5,316 bases of DNA from Candidatus Woesebacteria bacterium (GTDB lineage Bacteria > Patescibacteriota > Microgenomatia > UBA1406 > GWC2-37-13). The translations under genes and the position numbers were made by a program. Location: positions 1 to 5,316 of the forward strand of contig JAGOLU010000064.1 in the NCBI GenBank assembly GCA_017993865.1. Direction: 5' to 3'. Below the pieces are notes generated by a model. It was not told the origin of the DNA and did no database searches. It saw only the letters and a list, made by a program, of their open reading frames with translations. Positions 1-5,316 of the stretch are shown piece after piece (position 1 is the first letter of the stretch; each line of letters opens with the position of its first letter).

Positions 1-333
1 AGCAATGATCCCACCTGCTTCAAGCACAAATGGCGCACCTTTTGCTATGGATAAGGTGATGGCTTCTTCTACCCGCGAACTATACCGTTCAGTGATAAGC
101 GATTGTTTGGTTTGGTTGAGTAAAGGTGTCTGGATATGCTTTGAATATTCAAATGAGAGAAGCAGAAGTGCAAACCCAATCATAAGGAGCATCCTCCCAC
201 GAGATGGCTGTATAAGACCAATAATAGTGGTTACGATCAGACCCAGCATATATACAAACGCTACAAAGTTATGGAGTAATACAAAATACAGTGCGTACAA
301 AATATTTTGCTGAGTGTCGGGTGAAATAGTCAT
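1..333 (-). CDS. Unrecognised membrane protein, N-terminal part (runs off the left edge)
   Basis: An open frame starts at the ATG at 333-331 and runs without a stop for 111 codons to the window edge, so the C-terminus is missing. The only in-frame ATG after the preceding TGA (about 13 codons upstream) is the one chosen; no Shine-Dalgarno sequence precedes it. Residues about 11-41 are strongly hydrophobic (YFVLLHNFVAFVYMLGLIV is the core) and residues about 48-62 form a second hydrophobic segment (LLMIGFALLLLSF), joined by a short basic loop PSRGR at 43-47. This suggests a two-helix membrane anchor, followed by a polar stretch at 63-95 and a milder hydrophobic run at the edge. It begins 43 bases after the exonuclease stop, so it is probably the last visible gene of the ftsH transcription unit. 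I do not recognise a family and infer no function. Confidence 0.6.
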   Translation of the reverse strand, partial: MTISPDTQQNILYALYFVLLHNFVAFVYMLGLIVTTIIGLIQPSRGRMLLMIGFALLLLSFEYSKHIQTPLLNQTKQSLITERYSSRVEEAITLSIAKGAPFVLEAGGIIA

Positions 334-359
334 AGGTATCAGTAAATGGTATTTTCCAG

Positions 360-379
360 TGATGAAGTTTCATTCATCA
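360..379. repeat. Short inverted repeat at the exonuclease stop codon
   Basis: TGATGAA at 360-366 pairs with TTCATCA at 373-379 around a 6-base loop. The exonuclease TGA stop lies inside one arm. The stem is short and AT-rich, and no T-run follows on the minus strand, so it is not a convincing intrinsic terminator. At most it may mark a weak stem at the gene junction, and it could be chance. Confidence 0.25.
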
Positions 380-1291
380 AAATAAACCTTCTTGATGGGG
401 TGTCTCATCCCTTTTCACCTTTGGTGCAGCTACCTCACCCTTTTCTTTTGTCTTGGGGAATAGACGAGATATGAGCGAATAGAGCTCATATTTTTGAAGC
501 GACTTGAGAAGATCTTCTCCACCAAATCCATGAAATTCTAATTCATTGAGATGAACCTCTATGTTGGGAACATCACGTACAATCGTCGACACCTCCTTCA
601 TTTTGTGAAGCATCTCCATAGTCTCAGCGTCAAAACGCTCGCCCATATTCTCCACCGACCCAAACTCAGTAATGAGCTTAACCGCGGTCTTGGGGCCAAT
701 CTTCCGAATACCCTCATAATTATCAGAAGGATCACCAGACAATGCTTTAAAATCTGTAACCTTGTCAGGAGGTATGCCTAGTTTCGCTTCGACTTCTTTT
801 GGTCCATAGAGCACAGACTTTGAGAAACCAATCTGTGGAGTGAGGACGTATACGTTGTCGGTAACGAGCTGAAACATATCCTTATCGCCACTCATAATGA
901 TTGTGCGCAAATCGGTTTCTTTTGCATTTTCCATTTGTTGGACAATAGTGCCCATAACATCATCCGCCTCATACCCGCCAGCTTCGTACCGTTTGATATG
1001 TGCCGCATCGACAATCTCTTTGACCAAATTGAATTGTACCTTGAGATTGTCCTCCGTTGGCTTCCGTGTCGCTTGGTAATGTTTGACAATCTTCTTGCGG
1101 AACGATTCGGTAGGAGTGTCAAAACACGCTACCAGATGTGTCGGCTTGATGTCGGTTATAGCTTTTTGGATAAGGCTAAAGTAGCCGTAGAGCGCATTTG
1201 TTGGGATACCGCTCTTGGTGGTGAGCGGAGGGATTGCATGGTATGCACGGTGAATGAGCGCGTGGGAATCGATTACTAGTAAAGTTTTCAT
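377..1291 (-). CDS. Stand-alone 5'-3' exonuclease / flap endonuclease (Pol I N-terminal domain type)
   Basis: This 304-residue protein matches the 5'-3' exonuclease domain of bacterial DNA polymerase I, which removes RNA primers and 5' flaps using two metal ions. The acidic ligands can all be placed: D8 in VIDSH, D58 in CFDTP, E108/D110/D111 in YEADD, D136/D138 in SGDKD and D187/D190 in GDPSDN. The helix-hairpin-helix region follows at about 194-215 (GIRKIGPKTA). The arch region carries YQATRKP at 72-78. No 3'-5' exonuclease or polymerase domain follows: the frame stops after a charged tail (about 280-299). Similar free-standing proteins are B. subtilis YpcP and E. coli Xni, but this one keeps the complete acidic set. 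The last five residues, QEGLF, resemble a sliding-clamp-binding peptide. It starts 8 bases after the upstream gene's stop, with no Shine-Dalgarno sequence but a TATAAT 7 bases before the ATG. Function is clear from the motifs; its use in Okazaki fragment processing is inferred. Confidence 0.95.
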   Translation of the reverse strand: MKTLLVIDSHALIHRAYHAIPPLTTKSGIPTNALYGYFSLIQKAITDIKPTHLVACFDTPTESFRKKIVKHYQATRKPTEDNLKVQFNLVKEIVDAAHIKRYEAGGYEADDVMGTIVQQMENAKETDLRTIIMSGDKDMFQLVTDNVYVLTPQIGFSKSVLYGPKEVEAKLGIPPDKVTDFKALSGDPSDNYEGIRKIGPKTAVKLITEFGSVENMGERFDAETMEMLHKMKEVSTIVRDVPNIEVHLNELEFHGFGGEDLLKSLQKYELYSLISRLFPKTKEKGEVAAPKVKRDETPHQEGLF

Positions 1292-1298
1292 ACGATTG

Positions 1299-1304
1299 AT
1301 TATA
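1299..1304 (-). promoter_or_regulatory. Candidate -10 box immediately before the exonuclease gene
   Basis: The minus strand reads TATAAT at 1304-1299, a perfect -10 consensus, ending 7 bases before the exonuclease ATG and overlapping the TAA stop of the upstream gene (1302-1300). The spacing is close to the 8- and 9-base gaps of the two promoters at 4225-4268, so a nearly leaderless internal transcript is possible. There is no TGn extension and no clear -35 hexamer. Because the sequence also encodes the end of the upstream protein, chance is a serious alternative. Confidence 0.35.
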
Positions 1305-2274
1305 CTTTGTAAATCGTAAGTTCGATGTACTTAGGTCTGCCGTCCCCTCTTACTGTGTGTTCTGTGCGTATATCTCCCTCATATTCTGAGTCTACTAAAG
1401 TAGAGCGCTGATGAGTTAGCTCGCCTGGTTCCATCCCTGAAACGATTCTCCCAATATACCCCCTCGGCATCTTCACGGAGCCTCCTGTTGATCCAATTAC
1501 CATACGCACCTCACTTGTGTCTACAGAAAGTTTCGTACTTTGATTAGTATTTTTTTCCCAATTAAGTCCAATACCTTCGTCGAGTTCAGTTCTATTTCCT
1601 GAATCAAGTAAAGAGACGTTTATTGGGCTTTCATTAGCCTCATACTCTGCAAATTGAGCTATAGCAATGCGAATGCAATATGCGCTATTAGCATCAGTTG
1701 TTACGCTACCATTTTTATCGAGCACCTCACATTCTGCGCCTACAGACATTTCGCTTGCGACGTTATACAGTTCTGGTCCTCTCACTGCGGATCCGGGTAT
1801 AAGTAGGCGTAGATATTCAAAGTTAGATTCAGGGAATTGCATCGCCCTTACAGGGTTATAGTTAGTCATGTTCACCTGGACTTCCCATGCAGAACCGTCT
1901 GCAGAGGGGATAACAATTTCGCCGATAGGTTTTGGTATCTGCCCTTGTGAGAGACCGGCAAAAGAAGTTGCTCCACCCGCTTGAGCAATCCTGCTTCTAT
2001 CTGAATAGAGTCCTCCAGCAAGTAATGCAAGAATAAGAAGAGGCATTTCTTCTTCGGTGGGACCTGATGGTAGGGTAGAGAAATAAGTATCCGGAATTCT
2101 GAGAGTGACCACACCACCTTGACCTGGTTCCAAGCACGCTGGTGAAATGGTACCCTCAATATCTGGGCCAATAAATGTCGCCTCATTTCTGGACTTGGAG
2201 AGCACCTCAGCGCATTGAGTAAGAAGAGGGCGTTGTGAGCGTGTCCATTCGGGGAAGTTGAGCTGTTCTTGCAT
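1300..2274 (-). CDS. Unrecognised 324-residue protein with a faint dUTPase/dCTP-deaminase-like C-terminus
   Basis: The frame runs from the ATG at 2274 to the TAA at 1302-1300 and sits between ftsH (21-base gap) and the exonuclease (8-base gap). No signal peptide is visible. The one hydrophobic run (about 77-88, MPLLILALLAGG) is short for a membrane span and probably lies in a folded core, so I expect a cytoplasmic protein. The composition is beta-rich, with many Gly, Ser, Thr and Val residues. In the C-terminal third, MPRGYIGRI (269-277) and LVDSEYEGDI (293-302) resemble the dUTPase pattern 'P-x-G-Y-x-G-x-I ... I-D-S-D-Y-x-G-E-I', with D295 at the place of the catalytic aspartate. The expected RSG/RSS motif between them is missing (SGMEPG instead), the intervening loop looks shorter, and no GxRIAQ motif follows. 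It may be a divergent or non-catalytic relative, or the likeness may be accidental. No Shine-Dalgarno sequence precedes the ATG, so the exact start is uncertain. Confidence 0.8.
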   Translation of the reverse strand: MQEQLNFPEWTRSQRPLLTQCAEVLSKSRNEATFIGPDIEGTISPACLEPGQGGVVTLRIPDTYFSTLPSGPTEEEMPLLILALLAGGLYSDRSRIAQAGGATSFAGLSQGQIPKPIGEIVIPSADGSAWEVQVNMTNYNPVRAMQFPESNFEYLRLLIPGSAVRGPELYNVASEMSVGAECEVLDKNGSVTTDANSAYCIRIAIAQFAEYEANESPINVSLLDSGNRTELDEGIGLNWEKNTNQSTKLSVDTSEVRMVIGSTGGSVKMPRGYIGRIVSGMEPGELTHQRSTLVDSEYEGDIRTEHTVRGDGRPKYIELTIYKV

Positions 2275-2295
2275 GAAGGTATTCGAACTAATATC

Positions 2296-4224
2296 TCAGA
2301 TAGCCCTTTCGGACAATCTTTGCTCTCCATTATTCACCCCTTCTTTACTCCCCACAATCTTCTCAAACTCCTCTCCGTCCATATTCTCAGTCTCGATGAG
2401 GCGGGTGGCTACTTTGTCCAAAAGCTCTCGCTTTTCTTTGAGCAAAGCGACTGCCTGTGTGTATGCGAGCTCCAAAATCTTTTTCACCTCTTGGTCAATT
2501 TTACCAAGCATCTCCTGACTAATCGCATTTTGTTCGTAATACGATTTACCCCACTCAGTTATATCCATGGTTGGTCCAAAATTTACTGGCCCCAAATCGC
2601 TCATGCCATATTCCATAACCATAGCTTTTGCAATGCGAGTAGATTGATCAAAATCATTGGCTGCTCCGGTCGTAACTTCATTGAACACCGTTTGCTCCGC
2701 TGCACGTCCACCCATCATCACCGCAAGACGCTCCAATAGATGTGTCTTGGTCTCATGTAATTTATCCTTTGCAGGAGGTATGAGTGTGAATCCGAGCGCC
2801 ATCCCACGAGATACGATCGAGATACGATGTACTGGGTCAGTGTGAGTCATGAAGTGCGACACAATTGCATGGCCCGCCTCGTGATATGCAGTGAGTTTTT
2901 TGTCGAGATCCGATTGGAGTCTCTTTTTCTCAGGACCAAGCTTTACCTTGGTAGCAGCTTCCTCAATATCGTGCATCTCTACTTTCTGTTTGCTATTTCT
3001 GGCTGCATGGATAGCTGCTTCATTAAGCATATTTTCTAAATCTGCTCCTGAGAATCCTACTGTTCGGTGAGCGACCTTCTCCCAGTTTACGGCCTCGCCA
3101 AAGGGCTTCCCTTTTGCGTGTATGCCGAGGATTGCTTTACGTCCTTCTACATCGGGGTAGTCGACCACAATACGTCGGTCGAATCGCCCTGGTCGAAGGA
3201 GAGCTGGGTCCAAAAGATCTCCCCGATTAGTGGCTGCCATGACCATAACATTGTCACTCGTGCCAAAGCCATCCATTTCTACCAATATTTGATTTAATGT
3301 TTGTTCGCGCTCATCATGTGCAGGCATTACCCCTTGTGAACGAGCCCGTCCAATAGCATCAATTTCATCAATAAAAATGATAGAGGGTGAGCTTTTTTTG
3401 GCGGTGGTGAAGAGATCTCGTACACGTGCGGCACCAATTCCGACAAGCATTTCCATAAATTCACTTCCCGCGATTGAGAAGAATGGGACACCGGCCTCAC
3501 CTGCGACGGCTTTTGCGAGGAGCGTTTTACCACAACCTGCGGGTCCCACGAGCAAAACACCTTTTGGAGTTCTCGCGCCAAGCTTGGCATATTTACCGGG
3601 ATTCTTCAAAAAGTCCACAACTTCCACAAGCTCTTGTTTTGCTTCGTCAACTCCTGCCACATCTTTGAAGGTGATTTTCGACATGTTCTTATTAAATCGC
3701 TTCGCACGGTTTGAGCCAAAACTGAACACGCTCTCTTGCGCGCCACGTGCTTGGCGGAATATGAAGATGAAAAACCCAATCATAAGAAGCGTAGGAACAA
3801 CGTTGATAAGAATGTTGATGATATTCGCACTTGCAGAGTTGTTTTTAAACGTGACATCAACCTTGTTTGTGTCAACTCCGGCATCTTTGAGCGTCTTCAG
3901 GAAATCAACCCCTTCTTCCTTGGTAGTAGTGGACAACTTGTCAGGATTTGTTTTCGATGTCAGAACAACCTTTGTATCGTAGACTTCAATCTTGCCAATC
4001 TTCCCTTGTTTAATACTCTGGATTGCTTGTGTGATTGAGACCTCGGGGACAGCTTTGTTCATCTCGGTCGATGCAGTGCTCCAGAGAGACCCGATTATTG
4101 CCACCACGATAAGACCGATGAACAGTGTGCGGATATCAAATTCAAATTTGAATTGCCTCATTTTTCCGTTAGGATTAAGAGGTTTCTTCCCGGTTGATTT
4201 GCTTGAGGATTTGGTTGTTTTCAT
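2296..4224 (-). CDS. ftsH: ATP-dependent zinc metalloprotease FtsH
   Basis: FtsH is a membrane-anchored hexameric AAA+ protease that unfolds and degrades membrane and short-lived cytosolic proteins. Numbered from the ATG at 4224 (642 residues), it has a Lys/Ser-rich cytoplasmic tail of about 30 residues, helix 1 (about 31-48), an extracytoplasmic domain and helix 2 (about 135-156). The AAA domain has Walker A GPAGCGKT (227-234), Walker B IIFIDE (282-287) and the second region of homology with arginine fingers R347 and R350. The peptidase domain has zinc motif HEAGH (448-452) and the third ligand D524 in AAND. Length is normal for the family. A GTG at 4242 would add six residues, but it lies inside the promoter's TGTGATACAAT, upstream of any likely transcript start, so the ATG is preferred. 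Two deviations are notable: the pore loop reads MLVG (Leu260) where MFVG is usual, and Walker A has Ala and Cys in place of the usual Pro and Thr. It is the first gene of the leftward unit and is divergent from tsaC-tsaE. Confidence 0.97.
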   Translation of the reverse strand: MKTTKSSSKSTGKKPLNPNGKMRQFKFEFDIRTLFIGLIVVAIIGSLWSTASTEMNKAVPEVSITQAIQSIKQGKIGKIEVYDTKVVLTSKTNPDKLSTTTKEEGVDFLKTLKDAGVDTNKVDVTFKNNSASANIINILINVVPTLLMIGFFIFIFRQARGAQESVFSFGSNRAKRFNKNMSKITFKDVAGVDEAKQELVEVVDFLKNPGKYAKLGARTPKGVLLVGPAGCGKTLLAKAVAGEAGVPFFSIAGSEFMEMLVGIGAARVRDLFTTAKKSSPSIIFIDEIDAIGRARSQGVMPAHDEREQTLNQILVEMDGFGTSDNVMVMAATNRGDLLDPALLRPGRFDRRIVVDYPDVEGRKAILGIHAKGKPFGEAVNWEKVAHRTVGFSGADLENMLNEAAIHAARNSKQKVEMHDIEEAATKVKLGPEKKRLQSDLDKKLTAYHEAGHAIVSHFMTHTDPVHRISIVSRGMALGFTLIPPAKDKLHETKTHLLERLAVMMGGRAAEQTVFNEVTTGAANDFDQSTRIAKAMVMEYGMSDLGPVNFGPTMDITEWGKSYYEQNAISQEMLGKIDQEVKKILELAYTQAVALLKEKRELLDKVATRLIETENMDGEEFEKIVGSKEGVNNGEQRLSERAI

Positions 4225-4232
4225 AGGGGGTA

Positions 4233-4243
4233 ATTGTATCACA
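4233..4243 (-). promoter_or_regulatory. Extended -10 promoter of ftsH
   Basis: On the minus strand, 4243-4233 reads TGTGATACAAT, which fits the extended -10 pattern TRTGnTAtaaT (one mismatch, C for T in the hexamer). It ends 8 bases (TACCCCCT) before the ATG at 4224, so transcription should begin at or within a few bases of the start codon. No good -35 element is seen, as expected for an extended -10 promoter. No Shine-Dalgarno sequence lies before the ATG. Confidence 0.65.
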
Positions 4244-4248
4244 TAGCG

Positions 4249-4259
4249 TGTGCTACAAT
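4249..4259 (+). promoter_or_regulatory. Extended -10 promoter of tsaC-tsaE
   Basis: The plus strand reads TGTGCTACAAT at 4249-4259, the mirror of the ftsH promoter and the same extended -10 pattern. It ends 9 bases before the ATG at 4269. A start seven bases downstream would fall at G4266 and give a leader of about 3 bases. No -35 hexamer with normal spacing is convincing: TTGTAT at 4234-4239 is only 14 bases away. Confidence 0.65.
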
Positions 4260-4268
4260 TGGATTGCT

Positions 4269-5316
4269 ATGAGAGTCTTTCTTGTCAAAGATGTGCACAA
4301 TACAATTACAGAAATCATCCGAATCCTTGCTTCGGGTGGTGTGCTCGTGTGCCCATCGGACACTACATATGGTTTGCTCGTTGATGCCACAAATGAGAAA
4401 GCAGTAGAAAAGTTGATTCAATTAAAGAGTCGCCCACGCGGGAAGCCCATCTCGATATTTGTCGATGGGTGGGAAATGATGGAAAAGTATGTCGACACAT
4501 CTAACCTAACTCCAGAAGCGCACTCGTTACTCCCCGGGAGCTATACCATTGTGTTACCTTCTTCACATGCCACCTCGTCTCTGTTGGAGGGCGAAGACGG
4601 GACTATGGGTGTGCGCTATATTGACCACCCCGTGATATCTAAACTCCTGCGTGTATATGGCAAGCCCCTCACTGCAACCTCCGCTAATGTTTCAGGGGGA
4701 GGTTTGTGTTACTCGCCTGATGCATTTCTTCACCAGTTGAGTGAGGTTAAAAAAGAATTGGTTGGCGCGCTGATTGATGCAGGAGAGTTGCCCCATAACC
4801 CACCTTCTACCGTGATCCATTTGGGTGGACATACCCCCATGGTTCTGCGTGCAAATGACCAGAATTATGTGCATCACCAAACACACATCGTGAAAAACGA
4901 AGAAGAGACCGCAATGCTAGCGGGAAAAGTGTATGAGTTGGTGCAGGATTTCGTCAGCGTTACACCCATTGTAATTCTTCTCGATGGTGAGTTGGGGAGC
5001 GGGAAGACAACCTGGACCAAGTACTTTGCTGAGCATTTTGGCGTCTCAGGAATCGTATCGCCCACGTATACGTATGAGTGCGAGTATGAGACTCACGGGG
5101 CAGAAGGTATTGCTCGATTTAAACACTACGATCTCTACAATATCACGAGTCCGGAGGACGTTGCCTACCTTGAAATTGAAAAGCATTGCACCGTAAACAC
5201 AATATCCTGCATTGAGTGGTCAGGCCAACTCTCTCATGAAGAGCGGGTACAACTTGCCAACAGTACGTATCTTGTCCGCATCTTGTTTGAGTATGTGGGG
5301 GAGAAGGAGAGGAAGG
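4269..5316 (+). CDS. tsaC-tsaE: TsaC-TsaE fusion: threonylcarbamoyl-AMP synthase joined to the t6A ATPase (3' end outside the window)
   Basis: One frame is open from the ATG at 4269 for 349 codons to the window edge. Residues about 1-194 (4269-4850) are a YrdC/TsaC domain, which makes threonylcarbamoyl-AMP from threonine, bicarbonate and ATP. It shows PSDTTYGL (29-36), K53-x-R55-P56, TMGVR (112-116), TATSANVSG (135-143), STV (180-182) and a closing VLR (192-194). After a linker of about ten residues, residues about 205-349 (from 4881) are a TsaE domain, the ATPase that acts with TsaB-TsaD in placing the group on tRNA A37. It has NEEET (210-214), Walker A GELGSGKTT (240-248), SPTYT (264-268), HYDLY (286-290) and IEW (315-317). 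D288, E316 and W317 match conserved TsaE residues. The last visible residues resemble the end of TsaE, so the stop is probably close, but a further domain cannot be excluded. I see no stop, frameshift or credible internal start at the junction. Both halves keep their key residues and look active. It is transcribed divergently from ftsH. Confidence 0.93.
   Translation, partial: MRVFLVKDVHNTITEIIRILASGGVLVCPSDTTYGLLVDATNEKAVEKLIQLKSRPRGKPISIFVDGWEMMEKYVDTSNLTPEAHSLLPGSYTIVLPSSHATSSLLEGEDGTMGVRYIDHPVISKLLRVYGKPLTATSANVSGGGLCYSPDAFLHQLSEVKKELVGALIDAGELPHNPPSTVIHLGGHTPMVLRANDQNYVHHQTHIVKNEEETAMLAGKVYELVQDFVSVTPIVILLDGELGSGKTTWTKYFAEHFGVSGIVSPTYTYECEYETHGAEGIARFKHYDLYNITSPEDVAYLEIEKHCTVNTISCIEWSGQLSHEERVQLANSTYLVRILFEYVGEKERK

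Larger units (their letters stand above)
4232..4260. promoter_or_regulatory. 29-bp dyad between divergent ftsH and tsaC-tsaE
   Basis: The sequence is symmetric about base 4246. AATTGTA (4232-4238) pairs with TACAATT (4254-4260), and CACA (4240-4243) pairs with TGTG (4249-4252). The T/C pair at 4239/4253 is mismatched and the centre is ATAGCG-like and unpaired. The arms are two extended -10 elements pointing away from each other, which explains most of the symmetry without needing a repressor. The flanking A/T pairs and the extra CA/TG pairs still leave room for a dimeric regulator. It is not a CIRCE element. Two polymerases could hardly occupy both sites together, so mutually exclusive firing is likely. 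Confidence 0.65.

Noticed and set aside
5..313. 102-codon plus-strand frame at the left edge
   Set aside because: It lies opposite the membrane-protein frame, whose hydrophobic pattern, ATG and operon spacing are more plausible. It has no ribosome-binding site.
334..376. Tiny minus-strand frames starting at ATGs next to the exonuclease stop (about 12 and 34 codons)
   Set aside because: They are short, lack ribosome-binding sites and overlap the membrane-protein start. Nothing supports translation.
360..379. Intrinsic terminator after the exonuclease
   Set aside because: The stem is only 7 AT-rich pairs with no following T-run on the minus strand, and another probable gene begins a few tens of bases later.
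2296..2298. UGA read as glycine, as in Gracilibacteria-type codes, fusing FtsH to the next protein
   Set aside because: No recognised gene has an internal TGA, glycines are encoded by GGN throughout, and FtsH ends at a normal family length at this TGA.
1872..2330. 152-codon minus-strand frame overlapping the end of ftsH and the start of the 324-residue gene
   Set aside because: It overlaps two better-supported genes in another frame, and its translation has no recognisable motif or domain-like pattern, so it is a shadow.
3377..3982. 201-codon plus-strand frame opposite ftsH
   Set aside because: It is antisense to the conserved AAA domain of FtsH. Its content follows from the reverse complement of conserved codons, and it shows no family motif of its own.
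4225..4242. GTG start for ftsH at 4242, adding six residues
   Set aside because: The GTG lies within the TGTGATACAAT promoter element, no Shine-Dalgarno sequence precedes it, and the ATG at 4224 sits 8 bases after the -10, so the longer start would probably not be transcribed.
4232..4260. Heat-shock CIRCE operator controlling ftsH
   Set aside because: The arms (AATTGTA/TACAATT) and 15-base spacing do not match the CIRCE arms TTAGCACTC/GAGTGCTAA with a 9-base spacer.

Overview
The window reads as chromosomal DNA of a small-genome bacterium, most likely from the Candidate Phyla Radiation (Patescibacteria). That placement is an inference. It rests on a stand-alone 5'-3' exonuclease domain with no attached polymerase, a divergent FtsH, compact gene packing, no recognisable Shine-Dalgarno sequences and an unusual t6A-pathway fusion. 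The standard genetic code fits every gene: no reading frame needs TGA read as sense.

Minus strand, right to left: ftsH (2296-4224) is followed by an unrecognised 324-residue protein (1300-2274), whose C-terminal part faintly resembles the dUTPase/dCTP-deaminase fold. Next come a free-standing Pol I-type 5'-3' exonuclease (377-1291) and the first 111 codons of an unrecognised membrane protein (333 to beyond base 1). The gaps are 21, 8 and 43 bases, so the four genes probably form one transcription unit, possibly with a second promoter just before the exonuclease.

Plus strand: from 4269 to the right edge runs one uninterrupted frame encoding an apparent TsaC-TsaE fusion. It joins the threonylcarbamoyl-AMP synthase (YrdC domain) to the P-loop ATPase that drives the TsaB-TsaD transferase, two steps of tRNA t6A modification that are normally carried by separate proteins.

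The 44 bases between the divergent ftsH and tsaC-tsaE start codons form a near-perfect 29-bp dyad. It consists of two back-to-back extended -10 promoters, TGTGnTACAAT on each strand. Each -10 ends only 8-9 bases before an ATG, so both messages are probably leaderless or nearly so. This also decides the ftsH start. The points most worth following up are the fusion, this symmetric promoter, the clamp-binding-like C-terminus of the exonuclease and the dUTPase-like protein. No rRNA, tRNA, CRISPR array, insertion sequence or strong terminator was seen.
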